Shown: piece by piece, positions 17,283 to 26,508 of the stretch | How positions within the stretch are numbered: position 1 is the first letter of the stretch | Layout: the number at the start of each line of letters is the position of its first letter | Origin: Stygiolobus caldivivus | Lineage (GTDB): Archaea; Thermoproteota; Thermoprotei_A; Sulfolobales; Sulfolobaceae | Reading direction: 5' to 3' | Assembly (NCBI RefSeq): GCF_019704315.1 | Contig: NZ_AP024597.1 | Coordinates: 372,001 to 436,000 of the forward strand | DNA: 64,000 nt | Program-made: the position numbers and the translations under genes | Notes under the pieces: model-generated | What the model was told of the DNA's origin: nothing | Database searches by the model: none | The model's input: the letters and a program-made list of their open reading frames with translations, nothing else

Positions 17283-18041
17283 ATGGAAATTCCTTGGAAT
17301 GTAATATCTGATAATAATATTTCATTAAGCAGAAATGAATTCAATGAAACTATAAAAAACCTAAAACCGTTATATGAAGACCCTAGAGAAATAGTTGACA
17401 ATTATCGAAAGGTCAAGAGAAAAATTTATTATAGAATAATTTTAATACTATCTCTGTTTATAGCCCTAGTAATCATTTCATATAAATTCTACCCTTATCT
17501 TATATTGCTGTCCTTACCTATAACTTATATTTTAGGTTCTATTCTCACGTGGGTGTTAAATCCTAGACAATTTGCAATATCATGTATCTTGTTTATCGTC
17601 CTATTTTTTATAAGTCCAAACGACCTCATTAAATACTCTCTAATAGCATCACTAATTCCTTTTATATGGGGGTATTTCGCAAATTTAAAACAAAAGATTT
17701 TCTTAGGTTGGTCATCTTATGCTTCTAATTTGGTGGCTAGTTGGGAAGACGTAGAATATATGGACTCAGAGTTTACAATAAAGTTAAAAAAAGGGAATGC
17801 AAGGCTAACCCCGTACAGGGCTGATATTGAGTTTACCATTATTATGGGTGGGTTCAAGGCTATGGTTAATAGTTCGATCTTCGCGTTAAGGAAAGGTAGA
17901 ATTGGATATATCGTGGTTGTGAAAGTAAATAAATACCACTTGTTTAATGATAAGTTTTTACCTATAACCCCACTAATGATGGGAAAAATAAGAGAATTCC
18001 TTTATACTAACTTTAATAAGAAGGAGTGGGAACTCGGTTAA
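17283..18041 (+). CDS. Membrane protein of unknown function
   Basis: A 252-residue protein: polar N-terminus to about residue 54, four hydrophobic segments between about 55 and 140, then a soluble, beta-rich C-terminal domain with KLKKGNARLTPYRADIEF. No family recognised. It follows the ABC exporter by 67 bases on the same strand with its own A/T-rich upstream region (TATATAAG about 30 bases before the ATG). A link to the transporter is positional only. Confidence 0.6.
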   Translation: MEIPWNVISDNNISLSRNEFNETIKNLKPLYEDPREIVDNYRKVKRKIYYRIILILSLFIALVIISYKFYPYLILLSLPITYILGSILTWVLNPRQFAISCILFIVLFFISPNDLIKYSLIASLIPFIWGYFANLKQKIFLGWSSYASNLVASWEDVEYMDSEFTIKLKKGNARLTPYRADIEFTIIMGGFKAMVNSSIFALRKGRIGYIVVVKVNKYHLFNDKFLPITPLMMGKIREFLYTNFNKKEWELG

Positions 18042-18620
18042 CAAGGTATTTACACCCTGTCAGTTAATAAAGGGCAAGAGTAATCTTAATATAAGGGCCA
18101 CTAGCTAAGTGCGAGTCGCTACATGACGTGCCTCCGACACACTTAAGTTTGCAACTGTGGGAGGAAAAGGACTTACCCATAGTATCTGACTAGGTATAAA
18201 TATTAAAGTTTAAAGTTATCTAATTATTTCCTGAGACTTAGACTACAACATAACCACGTTAGTGCATTGAATTACTCAGGAAACTCCGTTAAAGTTATGA
18301 CTGAGATCTGGTATAAACTCAGTGCTAAACCCATCGAATGGGTTAGTTTAGTAATAGTTAAAGCTCCGATAATCAGAACTCAAAAGGGACTCATTTTATC
18401 AGTCTTAAGGACAAATAGTTCATTGTATTCAGATGTTTACTTATTACTACAAAACAAATTCTACTTCACGAACCTCGTGTATTACCTTAAATTAACGTGG
18501 ATAAAGTCGTCCGATTATTTTTATTAAATTTAATATATACTAACTTTAACTAAATTTTACTTAATAGTATTAATATTGGATATAATAAGGTTTATAAGTT
18601 ATTTAATCCAATAGTACAAT
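18042..18620. other. Intergenic region with repeat-like and hairpin sequence
   Basis: No convincing gene in 579 bases. Bases 18054-18082 resemble 54431-54459. Bases about 18085-18190 share actagc, tgtggga, aaggactta and a final tctga in the same order with 52997-53056. An inverted pair TTTCCTGAG (18227-18235) and CTCAGGAAA (18275-18283) and a palindromic AACCCAT/ATGGGTT near 18328 suggest secondary structure. A 76-codon frame from an ATG at 18297 lacks a promoter at the right distance and looks unreliable. The right end holds the thiC promoter. Confidence 0.4.
18591..18598 (+). promoter_or_regulatory. thiC TATA box
   Basis: TTTATAAG ends 22 bases before the thiC ATG and its centre is about 26 bases upstream, predicting a leaderless transcript. 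No thiamine riboswitch can therefore lie in a leader. Confidence 0.6.
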
Positions 18621-19910
18621 ATGCCGATAATTGAAGACGCACGTAAGGGTATCATCACAGATGAGATAAAATCAATAGGCAAATTAGAGAAGATCCCTCC
18701 TGAGAAGGTAAGGAAAAGAATAGCTGAAGGCAAAATAATTCTGATAAGAAATATAAAAAGACCCAGCAAAAGGCTCATCGCTGTAGGAAAGGGCGTTACT
18801 ACTAAAGTCAACGTTAATATAGGGACGTCAAGTGAAGTAGTAAACCTCGAAATGGAGCTAGAGAAAGTGAAAGTAGCCAACAAATGGGGAGATACATTAA
18901 TGGACTTATCAACGGGCGGTGATATAGATGAAATTAGGAGGGAAATTATCCGACATAGCGAACTCCCAGTAGGAACTGTGCCGGTTTATCAGGTGTTTAT
19001 AGAGTCATTTAAGAAAAAATCAGGTGGAGCGTACTTTACTGAAGATGATTTGGTTACTGCTATTGAAAAACAGTTAAAGGACGGCGTAGCTTTTATGACA
19101 ATACACGCCGGTATTACAAAAGACTTAGCGGTTAGAGCATTGAAAAGTAGTAGAGTAATACCAATAGTTTCCAGAGGGGGAGACATGATAGCAGGGTGGA
19201 TGATACACAATGATTCGGAAAACCCATATAGGAAGAACTGGGACTACCTCTTAGAGCTTTTCAGGGAATACGATGCTACAATCTCACTGGGTGACGCGCT
19301 CAGACCCGGAGCGACGGCTGACGCACATGATGAATTTCAAGTCGGAGAATTACTCGAGACTGCCAGGCTAGTGAAGGACGCGCTAAGTAAAGGAGTACAA
19401 GTAATGGTAGAAGGCCCTGGTCATATGCCCCTAGACGAGGTGGCATGGGATGTTAAATTGATGAAAAAATTGACCGGAGGAGTCCCATACTACGTATTAG
19501 GGCCTCTACCAACCGATATAGCTGCACCATATGACCACATAGCTTCAGCAATAGGTGCGGGACTCGCTGCTTCAGCCGGCGCGGATTTACTCTGTTATCT
19601 AACGCCCGCAGAACACTTAGGGCTACCTACGGTTAATCAGGTAGAAGAGGGTGCTATAGCATACAAAATAGCTGCACACGTAGGTGATATAGTAAAATTA
19701 GGTAAAAAGGCTAGAAAGTGGGACGATGAAGTGAGTACCTACAGAGGTAAGTTAGAGTGGGATAAGATGATATCTCAACTGATCGACCCTGAAAATGCCT
19801 ATAAGGTATATACTCAGTTTGGTAAACCGAAAGTTAAGGCTTGTACAATGTGCGGTGGGTATTGCCCCATGATGTGGGCGATAGAACAAGTAAGAAAAAT
19901 TAAAGGATAG
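18621..19910 (+). CDS. thiC: Phosphomethylpyrimidine synthase ThiC
   Basis: A 429-residue protein matching ThiC throughout. This radical SAM enzyme turns aminoimidazole ribotide into hydroxymethylpyrimidine phosphate for thiamine. Visible: [62 protein letters not shown] and the C-terminal cluster motif CTMCGGYC (CX2CX3C), which holds the 4Fe-4S cluster. Shorter than bacterial ThiC, as is usual for archaea. Stands alone with its own promoter; no other thiamine gene is near. Confidence 0.95.
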   Translation: MPIIEDARKGIITDEIKSIGKLEKIPPEKVRKRIAEGKIILIRNIKRPSKRLIAVGKGVTTKVNVNIGTSSEVVNLEMELEKVKVANKWGDTLMDLSTGGDIDEIRREIIRHSELPVGTVPVYQVFIESFKKKSGGAYFTEDDLVTAIEKQLKDGVAFMTIHAGITKDLAVRALKSSRVIPIVSRGGDMIAGWMIHNDSENPYRKNWDYLLELFREYDATISLGDALRPGATADAHDEFQVGELLETARLVKDALSKGVQVMVEGPGHMPLDEVAWDVKLMKKLTGGVPYYVLGPLPTDIAAPYDHIASAIGAGLAASAGADLLCYLTPAEHLGLPTVNQVEEGAIAYKIAAHVGDIVKLGKKARKWDDEVSTYRGKLEWDKMISQLIDPENAYKVYTQFGKPKVKACTMCGGYCPMMWAIEQVRKIKG

Positions 19911-19955
19911 AATGATGAAACAAAATTAAATAAAGAGGAAAGGAAAAACTATTTT

Positions 19956-21413
19956 TTACTCTCTTAATAATTCCCTGTTAGTACTCTGTCCTAGCCTTAT
20001 GTTCTTTGACGTTAATGAGAGGCCTGCCATAACAATCGCAATACCCATCGCTACCAGATAGTTTAGGGAAAAGCTGAAGTCTGAGGGGACGGTGATTGGC
20101 ATATAGCTTATTTGCCCGTTAATGACTAGTGGGTATACTATACTGGTCTCAAAAGTGCTCATAATTGCCCCAGCTACAGCAGGACCTATCGTCCCTCCCA
20201 ATAACCTAAATACGGTATTGAGAGAAGTAGCTATGCCCATATATTGTCTCTCTACAGAGAAAACAAGGATATTTATTAACGACACATTAAGTAGTGCTGC
20301 AGCCAAATTAGCAACTGATGCAAATAATATTATTGTACCCAGACCGGCATTACCTATTAAGAGCGAGAGTATTAAGTAAGCTGGGATAAGTAAGAAAGAG
20401 CCGAAGATTAGCACCGGTCTAGGGCCTTTCTTCGAAATAAACCTACCGGCTGTTACACTACCTGCCATCTGAACCAAGGCTAAAGGTATTAACCAGAGGC
20501 CAGTTGAGAGTATATCTAAGTCAAAACCTACAGGCTTAGGTTCCTCTAATAAATAAGTCAGAGTCTGGTAGGCCATAAACAGAGCGAAACCCGCTACAAT
20601 AGCCGCTATATTCGCTACTAACACGTTTCTCCTCTTCATTAGCCCTAAAGGCATTAAGGGTGATGGAGAAATCTTCTCTTCGTAGAAGAAGGCTACGAAT
20701 ATGACAAGTGATACTAGGAGAGAGCCTAGCGTGGTGGCTGAAGTCCAACCATACGTAGGGGCTTCTGTAAACCCGAATATCAACGTGCCTAGGGCTGAAC
20801 CTAATAGGGCAACTCCTATGTAATCGATTTTAGCCTTTAACCTGATCCTAGATTCCCTGATAAAGAAGTGGATGAGAATAGCTAGTGTGATGACTATTGG
20901 TATTACAGTATGATACGTATATTGCCAGCCGAAGTTCTGTGCGATATAACCACCTAAAGGCAGTGCTATAGCACTTCCTACTCCAAACATCGCGCTTACT
21001 AACCCTTGGGCTTTGGGGACTAGGTTGGGAGGGAACTCTTCTCTGATTAAGCTGAAGGCTAAAGGGAACATAGCTAAGCCTAGTCCTTGGATCGCCCTAA
21101 AGACTAAGAGAGATGGAAAATTGGGAGAGAAACCTGTAAGGGTAACTCCTATTGCATAGATCCAGATCACTAACTCTAAAACCCTCTTTTTACCAAAGAT
21201 ATCCCCTAGTTTTCCGGCAATGGGGTTCATAATAGTCCCTGTCAGCAAGTATATTGAGAGCACCCAACTGACTGTAGCTGACGAAACGCCAAATTGGCTC
21301 GCTATTGAAGGTAAAGCTGGGATCAACATGCCTTCAGTATACATTACGGCTACCGCTAGTGGGGCTAGGATCACCAAAGCTTTATAAGCATACTTTAGGT
21401 CGTACTCCGACAT
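19956..21413 (-). CDS. MFS drug-exporter type permease (DHA2/EmrB-like)
   Basis: A 485-residue protein with about 14 hydrophobic segments and MFS motif A GKLGDIFGKKR near residues 65-75. This layout is typical of the DHA2 proton-coupled drug exporter family. The substrate cannot be read from sequence. Convergent with thiC. A 14-base palindrome lies 3 bases before its ATG and could be an operator. Confidence 0.82.
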   Translation of the reverse strand: MSEYDLKYAYKALVILAPLAVAVMYTEGMLIPALPSIASQFGVSSATVSWVLSIYLLTGTIMNPIAGKLGDIFGKKRVLELVIWIYAIGVTLTGFSPNFPSLLVFRAIQGLGLAMFPLAFSLIREEFPPNLVPKAQGLVSAMFGVGSAIALPLGGYIAQNFGWQYTYHTVIPIVITLAILIHFFIRESRIRLKAKIDYIGVALLGSALGTLIFGFTEAPTYGWTSATTLGSLLVSLVIFVAFFYEEKISPSPLMPLGLMKRRNVLVANIAAIVAGFALFMAYQTLTYLLEEPKPVGFDLDILSTGLWLIPLALVQMAGSVTAGRFISKKGPRPVLIFGSFLLIPAYLILSLLIGNAGLGTIILFASVANLAAALLNVSLINILVFSVERQYMGIATSLNTVFRLLGGTIGPAVAGAIMSTFETSIVYPLVINGQISYMPITVPSDFSFSLNYLVAMGIAIVMAGLSLTSKNIRLGQSTNRELLRE

Positions 21414-21415
21414 AC

Positions 21416-21429
21416 TTAGATATATCTAA
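21416..21429. promoter_or_regulatory. Palindrome before the MFS gene, possible operator
   Basis: TTAGATATATCTAA is a perfect 14-base palindrome two bases upstream of the MFS start codon, between the TATA region and the ATG. A shorter copy of the same core, TAGATATATCTA, lies before the surface protein gene at 63812-63823. A/T richness makes chance occurrence possible. Confidence 0.35.
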
Positions 21430-21548
21430 ATATACCGCTTATAAAATTAAGTTAGTGTGTTTCTTGCATAAGAACTGTTTATAAATCCTAAGAGAAAGTT
21501 TAAAGTTACGAATAGTTAAAGGTGATCACAGTGGTATCTAGTAACCCG

Positions 21549-21779
21549 TTAGTCCTTTTTACTCTTCCTGCACTCCTGGACCGCATCAAAGAGCTCGGTT
21601 ATTTCAACACCTAGTATATAGACGTTACACTCTCTATTACCGTTTGCCAGACACTTCTCTAGTTTTTCTAAATCTTCTTCTGATGTAAAGAAATCCCCTG
21701 TCACCTCTACTTTATCACTATAAACACGGAGTACAACTGTCTTGCCTTGTTTAGACCGGAATGAGACCTCGCAGACCAT
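21549..21779 (-). CDS. lplB: Lipoate-protein ligase small subunit LplB
   Basis: A 76-residue protein equivalent to the C-terminal domain of bacterial LplA, encoded separately as in Thermoplasma and other archaea. Seen: QGKTVVLRVYSDKVEVTGDFF and a following helix. In the studied split ligases LplB is needed to form lipoyl-AMP with LplA. It starts 1 base after the LplA stop, with GTGAGGT as ribosome binding site. The pair uses free lipoate to modify target lysines in the cytoplasm. Confidence 0.8.
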   Translation of the reverse strand: MVCEVSFRSKQGKTVVLRVYSDKVEVTGDFFTSEEDLEKLEKCLANGNRECNVYILGVEITELFDAVQECRKSKKD

Positions 21780-21780
21780 C

Positions 21781-22503
21781 TTACCTCACGTAGTTCCACT
21801 TAGGGTTATTGTATTTCCACCTGAGCTGGTTTGATACCTCGTACTCGAGCTCCGTAAGTCCACCGTCTTCCAGATTAAACACTTCAGAAAACCCTTTAAG
21901 AAGAGCACCTAAAGCTTTTTCCCGGCTTACCTTTTCACCTAAAATAGCAGATATTGTCGTAATCCTTGTCTTAGGCTTCCCCCTCTCTTTTTCTTTAACC
22001 GGCGGGCTCTTTATCACTTCCATCAAATCCACGTTAGTATCGAACATAAAAGTCCCGTGTACAATGACTGCGTTCTTCTTCATCGCACCCGCCATTCCTA
22101 CTACCTTCTTACCTTCAATTACAACGTCATTGATAGGGGTGAATTCACCTTTTAGCCCAAACTCCCTAATTGCCAAGATCAACCCCTCCGCTATTACCCT
22201 ATAGGCTTTCATCATATCATCAACTTTTAATGCAACAGTCCAAGTTATCTCGCCATTCTCATCATGAAGAGCTGGCCCCCCTCCGGTAAACCTCCTGACT
22301 AGGGGAATAGAATATTTAGCCAGAAGGTCTTCATTTACCCAATCCTTTACAGCTAAAAACCGTCCTATTGAGAGTGTCGTAGGACTAAAATTCCAGAGCC
22401 TAACGGTCTCGGGTATGATATCTTTATCCAGTAGTATTAACATCGTCTCGTCAAGGGCCATTTGCCTATCAGCTGGATTTCCACCTTCTCTAATGAGCCT
22501 CAT
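21781..22503 (-). CDS. lplA: Lipoate-protein ligase large subunit LplA
   Basis: A 240-residue ligase of the LplA/BirA fold: VRRFTGGGPALHD at about residues 68-80, and the NDVVIEGKKVVG region with the lysine that contacts the lipoyl-adenylate. The short length, without the C-terminal domain, fits the split archaeal LplA/LplB. Divergent from lpd with only 35 bases between the two start codons, so both promoters must lie in or beside that gap. It belongs to the first lipoate locus, distinct from the sHdr-linked ligases at 45.1 and 49.7 kb. Confidence 0.9.
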   Translation of the reverse strand: MRLIREGGNPADRQMALDETMLILLDKDIIPETVRLWNFSPTTLSIGRFLAVKDWVNEDLLAKYSIPLVRRFTGGGPALHDENGEITWTVALKVDDMMKAYRVIAEGLILAIREFGLKGEFTPINDVVIEGKKVVGMAGAMKKNAVIVHGTFMFDTNVDLMEVIKSPPVKEKERGKPKTRITTISAILGEKVSREKALGALLKGFSEVFNLEDGGLTELEYEVSNQLRWKYNNPKWNYVR

Positions 22504-22538
22504 ATAAGTTATTTTAGTTTTGGAATGATTATTAAATC

Positions 22539-23771
22539 ATGATAACAGTAGTAGGATCGGGACCTGCAGGGTTTTACGCTGCCATTACCGCGTCTGCGCT
22601 AGGGGAAAAAGTGACTTTAGTAGAAGAAAAGGACAAGCTAGGCGGTACATGTGTACTATTCGGCTGTATTCCGTCTAAAGCAATGTTACACCCGTTAGTC
22701 CTAAGTTATACCATATCGAGAGTAGGGAAGACAATTAATTTCACATATGAAGAACTCACGAAACTTGCTAAAGACGCAGTAAATAGGGTTTCAAAAGGTG
22801 AAGAATACGCGTTGGAGAGCCACGAGGTTAAGGTAATTCACGGGAAAGCTAAGTTAAAGGGCAGGGAAATTGAAGTAGGCGGGCAAGCCCTAAATTCGGA
22901 TAAGGTTATCGTAGCTACCGGGACGCTAAAACCCATAGGCGCCCTAGCGTCGGACGACCTGCCTTACTTAAGTAGAGATTTTAATAAAGTGGTAGTGGTC
23001 GGTGGGGGAGTAGGAGGAGTAGAATACGGCTGGTTACTGAGAATGGTAGGTAAGGAAGTCCACGTAGTTGAGAAGGAAGACTTACTCCTCCCTAAACACG
23101 ATATAGATTTAAGAAAAAGCGTAACGAACCACTTCTTAAAACTGGGGTTTAAGCTACATATGGGGGTCGAGGCCAAGATCGAGGGGAACACCGTAATTAC
23201 GTCAAAAGGCGAAAGAATAGAGGGAGACCTAGTCCTCTTGAGCTTTGGTAGGAAACCCAACCTTGAGGGGTTTGAAGAGTTAAGAGGAGAAAGGTGGTTA
23301 AAAGTAAACGAGTTCTTAGAAACACCTATGCAAGGAGTTTATGGTGCAGGAGACGTAACAGGGTCTTTTACCGCCCATGAGGCTATCCACAAAGGTGTAA
23401 CAGCTTCCCTAAATGCGGCCGGAAATAAAAGGCCGTACAACGGGTCGGCCGTACCTAAGGTGATATACACTATACCACAGATAGCTTATGTGGGGAGGAC
23501 TGAAGGTGATTGTAAAAAAATAGACATGGTCTCATTACCGAGGGCAATAGCAGAAAAGGAAACGGAAGGGTTTGTGAAAATATGTCAAGAAAACGGAAGA
23601 GTTATAGGAGGAGTAGCGTTCTCTGATAGGGCTGAGGAGATAATTACACTATTAGCAATGGCAATAAGGTATAACATCGATGTTAGATCCCTATTTGACT
23701 TTCCTTTCCCTCATCCCTCATACCTCGAATCGATATGGGAAGTGGTGAGAGAGTTTGAAGGAATTGTGTGA
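22539..23771 (+). CDS. lpd: Dihydrolipoamide dehydrogenase-like flavoprotein
   Basis: A 410-residue pyridine nucleotide-disulfide oxidoreductase: FAD site GSGPAGFYA (residues 7-15), redox pair in GTCVLFGCIPSK (Cys38/Cys43), NAD site VGGGVGGVEYG, FAD site GAGDVTG, and the C-terminal PHPSYLES with the catalytic His. It reoxidises dihydrolipoyl groups with NAD(P). Somewhat shorter than the usual 450-470 residues. It sits in the first lipoate locus with LplA/B, an aldo/keto reductase and LipS1/S2, suggesting service to glycine cleavage or 2-oxoacid dehydrogenase carriers elsewhere. Confidence 0.85.
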   Translation: MITVVGSGPAGFYAAITASALGEKVTLVEEKDKLGGTCVLFGCIPSKAMLHPLVLSYTISRVGKTINFTYEELTKLAKDAVNRVSKGEEYALESHEVKVIHGKAKLKGREIEVGGQALNSDKVIVATGTLKPIGALASDDLPYLSRDFNKVVVVGGGVGGVEYGWLLRMVGKEVHVVEKEDLLLPKHDIDLRKSVTNHFLKLGFKLHMGVEAKIEGNTVITSKGERIEGDLVLLSFGRKPNLEGFEELRGERWLKVNEFLETPMQGVYGAGDVTGSFTAHEAIHKGVTASLNAAGNKRPYNGSAVPKVIYTIPQIAYVGRTEGDCKKIDMVSLPRAIAEKETEGFVKICQENGRVIGGVAFSDRAEEIITLLAMAIRYNIDVRSLFDFPFPHPSYLESIWEVVREFEGIV

Positions 23772-24564
23772 AAAAAAGGTAAGCGAAATAGGTTTGGGGA
23801 CGTGGAGAATGGGCGGGGGTTTTTGGACTCCCGATTATTCTAATGACGGTAAATTCATTGAGGCAATATCTTATGCCATAACAAAAGGGATAAACGTAAT
23901 AGATACGGCAGAGATGTATGGGGGTGGACATACAGAAGAATTAGTAGGTAAAGCTGTCTCAAGTTTTAACAGAGATGACGTATTCATAATAACTAAGGTA
24001 TGGAGTAACCACCTGAAATACGATGACGTAATAAAATCTGCTGTGAATAGTGCTAAGCGCCTAAACGTTAAGTATATCGACTTATACCTTATCCACTGGC
24101 CTAACCCTAGCGTTAAACTGAGTGAGACCATATCGGCTATGGAGGAGCTAGTAGATAAAGGGATTATTAGGTGCATCGGTGTCAGTAATTTTGACGTAGA
24201 ATTACTGAAGGAAGCTATTGCGACCGCAAAGAAATATGAAATAGTTGCAGATGAAATCGAGTACAGTATATACAACCTTTCTCCTGAGAGAGACCTCATC
24301 CCGTTTGCAAAAAAACAGGGTTTAGAAGTAATAGCTTATTCTCCCCTAGGTCAAGGCCAGATAAAGGCTGAAGACAGACTGGCGGACATAGCAAGGAAAT
24401 ATGGGAAAAGCCAAGCACAAGTAGCTTTAGCATACGTAAAGAAGGACGCCATCCCAATACCTAAGTCTGAAGATAAAAAGCACATAGACGAAATAGCCGA
24501 AGTCCTGAAGTTTGATTTAACGGATGACGATATACGAGAGATAAGGAGGAGGTTTTCAAGTTGA
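23755..24564 (+). CDS. Aldo/keto reductase
   Basis: A 269-residue protein of the AKR family: IDTAEMYGGGHTEELVG with the catalytic Asp and Tyr, IITKVW with the Lys, YLIHWPNP with the His, then VSNFDVE and IPIPKSEDKKHI for NADP binding. Substrate unknown. TTG starts at 23755 or 23764 both overlap the lpd stop, with GAAGGA just before the second. Its place between lpd and the lipoate synthase pair is notable but may be incidental. Confidence 0.82.
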   Translation: MKELCEKKVSEIGLGTWRMGGGFWTPDYSNDGKFIEAISYAITKGINVIDTAEMYGGGHTEELVGKAVSSFNRDDVFIITKVWSNHLKYDDVIKSAVNSAKRLNVKYIDLYLIHWPNPSVKLSETISAMEELVDKGIIRCIGVSNFDVELLKEAIATAKKYEIVADEIEYSIYNLSPERDLIPFAKKQGLEVIAYSPLGQGQIKAEDRLADIARKYGKSQAQVALAYVKKDAIPIPKSEDKKHIDEIAEVLKFDLTDDDIREIRRRFSS

Positions 24565-25367
24565 AAGTACTGGTTTCAGCTGGGACTTACTATTTTATCA
24601 AAAAGCAAATAAAAATAAGTAATACGGCTTATCTACTCCAGACTGGTGGGTGTAGAGCTTCATGTAAGTTCTGCACACAGTCGGCCCTGAGTACAGCTGA
24701 CAAGACTTATTTATCTAGAGTTAAGTGGTACCCTTTAGAACTAGAGGAAATAAAGGACTATTTATCCACGTTCGACAGGGTATGTTTACAGACAGTTATT
24801 AAAGAAGGGTTTGAGGATGAAGTAATAAAGGTACTGTCTAAAATAAACTCCCGCCATAAATCAGTGACTATAACCCCTGTAAGCGATGCACTACTACTTA
24901 AGTTGAAAGAATTAGGAGTAGACTACTTAGGTGTTGGTCTTGACACGGTGAAAAGCCTCTGGAAAGAAGTGGGGAAACCTTATTCTTTTGACTATTATAT
25001 GGACTTTATAAAGAGGGCTGTAAAAGTATTCGGGGCAAGACACGTTTACGTCCATTTAATAGTAGGTTTAGGAGAGAGTGAAGGAGAGTTAGTCAATACT
25101 ATGGAGGAACTTTACAGTATAGGGGCTGAAGTGGCACTCTTTGCTTTTACGCCGGTAAAGGGGACTCCCTTTGAGAGTAAGCAAAGACCTCCTCTGGAGT
25201 ATTATCGTAAAATACAGAAGATCAGGTATAGATTATCAACAGGCAAAGACAGTGAAATTGCGTTCCTTACATCAGGGTGTCCTTCATGTGATAGGCCTTA
25301 CTATAATGAAAGCCCTTTAGACAGAACCCTTTACAATATACCTTTGAGGGATTTTAAATGGTCCTAG
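24561..25367 (+). CDS. lipS2: Radical SAM lipoate synthase subunit, LipS2 type
   Basis: A 268-residue radical SAM protein with GGCRASCKFC (CX3CX2C) near residues 29-38 and a C-terminal SGCPSCDRPYYNESP that probably helps bind a second cluster. This arrangement and the pairing with the next gene match the archaeal two-protein lipoate synthase LipS1/LipS2, in which two enzymes together insert both sulfur atoms. TTG start overlapping the previous stop (TTGA), with GGAGGAGG upstream. A paralog lies at 43203-44261. The S1/S2 naming is from memory of gene order and C-terminal motif. Confidence 0.75.
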   Translation: MKVLVSAGTYYFIKKQIKISNTAYLLQTGGCRASCKFCTQSALSTADKTYLSRVKWYPLELEEIKDYLSTFDRVCLQTVIKEGFEDEVIKVLSKINSRHKSVTITPVSDALLLKLKELGVDYLGVGLDTVKSLWKEVGKPYSFDYYMDFIKRAVKVFGARHVYVHLIVGLGESEGELVNTMEELYSIGAEVALFAFTPVKGTPFESKQRPPLEYYRKIQKIRYRLSTGKDSEIAFLTSGCPSCDRPYYNESPLDRTLYNIPLRDFKWS

Positions 25368-26206
25368 GATTTATGACAATGAAAAAATTTGCAGTATTGA
25401 GCCTGACTGGAGGAACCTGTTCCCTTAATTGCTTCTACTGTTCATCAAAATATATTAGTTCAATGGAAGGAGCTATAAACCCTGAAGAGCTTTATAAATA
25501 TGTTAAAAAAAGATATGAAACCGGTACTCGCGGGTTCTTAATCAGCGGAGGGTTTAACAAAAAGGGAGAGCTGGAAGTAAGGCCATATATACCCGTCCTC
25601 AAGGACTTAAAAAGAGAATACGGGGATAGCATTGTCTTCAACATACATCCTGGGCTCTTAGATAAACAGACTATTGAAGAACTTAGAGACGCCGTAGACA
25701 TAGTAGATTTCGAATTTGCATACTCACCTAAGGCCTTTCAGTCTAAAGGATTAACAGGAAGAACTAGAGAGGACTACGTAAAGACTTTAGAATTATTGAT
25801 AGATTACGGACCTAGGTATATTGTACCTCATATAATGCTCGGACTACCTAATGATAACGTCGAAGAGAGTATAAGAGTTGCTTCAAGTTTTAAACCATAT
25901 TTACTTAACTTCTTAGTGCTAATCCCCACTAAAGGGACTCCTTCGCAATTCCTTAGTACGCCGAGTACACCTGAAATAATTAAGCTAATACAGCAAGGGA
26001 GCGAACTAATGCAGGGCAAAGTCAGCTTAGGATGTATGAGACCACATAAAACTAAGGAAGAGTTAGATAAAGAAGTTATTAGGAGAGGCTTAGTGGAGAG
26101 AATTGCAAACCCATCACCTAAAGTATTAAAAGAGTTCGCCCTCCCACTTTACGACGCATGTTGTAGTTTACCAAGCGAATATTTAGATAATTTTAAGATA
26201 AAGTAG
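25358..26206 (+). CDS. lipS1: Radical SAM lipoate synthase subunit, LipS1 type
   Basis: A 282-residue radical SAM protein: GGTCSLNCFYCSSKY (CX3CX2C) near residues 18-32, a glycine-rich FLISGGFNKKG strand, VLIPTKGTPSQF, LGCMRP, and a C-terminal DACCSLP cysteine pair. Overlaps the LipS2-type gene by 10 bases with GAGGG before the ATG at 25358; ATGs at 25373 and 25379 are alternatives. Together they should turn octanoylated carrier protein into lipoylated protein. Its closest relative in the window is the sHdr-linked 44262-45152. Confidence 0.75.
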   Translation: MVLGFMTMKKFAVLSLTGGTCSLNCFYCSSKYISSMEGAINPEELYKYVKKRYETGTRGFLISGGFNKKGELEVRPYIPVLKDLKREYGDSIVFNIHPGLLDKQTIEELRDAVDIVDFEFAYSPKAFQSKGLTGRTREDYVKTLELLIDYGPRYIVPHIMLGLPNDNVEESIRVASSFKPYLLNFLVLIPTKGTPSQFLSTPSTPEIIKLIQQGSELMQGKVSLGCMRPHKTKEELDKEVIRRGLVERIANPSPKVLKEFALPLYDACCSLPSEYLDNFKIK

Positions 26207-26325
26207 ACAAGAGCCTTATTTTTATTCATTTGAACCTAGGGATTACGGTCTTTTTATTGGTTTCTCTCCTTATTTTATTTCTATCTCGACCGAGCCATAA
26301 ATTTCATTCTAAATAGTTAAGATAT

Positions 26326-26475
26326 ATGTTCGAGGACACTTTCATCATACCTTTCATTCGTAGCTCAGAAACGCCTACGTTCAAAAAACGGAAAGTAATC
26401 TTACGGGCTGGAGACAAGGGCACCATACTTAAGGTTATGAAAGCAGGTTTGTCCGAGGATTATATGGTGCTTTAG
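26326..26475 (+). CDS. Small protein, 49 residues
   Basis: An ATG at 26326 opens 49 codons ending in TAG at 26473-26475. CATAAATTT at 26296-26304 is centred about 26 bases upstream, the leaderless spacing. The C-terminal half, VILRAGDKGTILKV and SEDYMVL, has the look of a small SH3-like barrel. No family recognised. The flanks to the neighbouring genes hold nothing else I can support. An imperfect inverted repeat (26404-26489) overlaps the 3' half. Confidence 0.5.
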   Translation: MFEDTFIIPFIRSSETPTFKKRKVILRAGDKGTILKVMKAGLSEDYMVL

Positions 26476-26508
26476 AACTAGCCCGTGGGCCAGAAGTTAT
26501 CCCCCTTT

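Noticed and set aside
18267-18527. 86-codon frame starting with TTG before thiC (ATG at 18297)
   Set aside because: No TATA at leaderless distance, no ribosome site, unremarkable composition.
26404-26489. Imperfect inverted repeat (ACGGGCT ... AGCCCGT, GCACCATA ... TATGGTGC) as a mobile element
   Set aside because: Mostly inside a plausible 49-codon gene; internal match is weak and no second copy seen.
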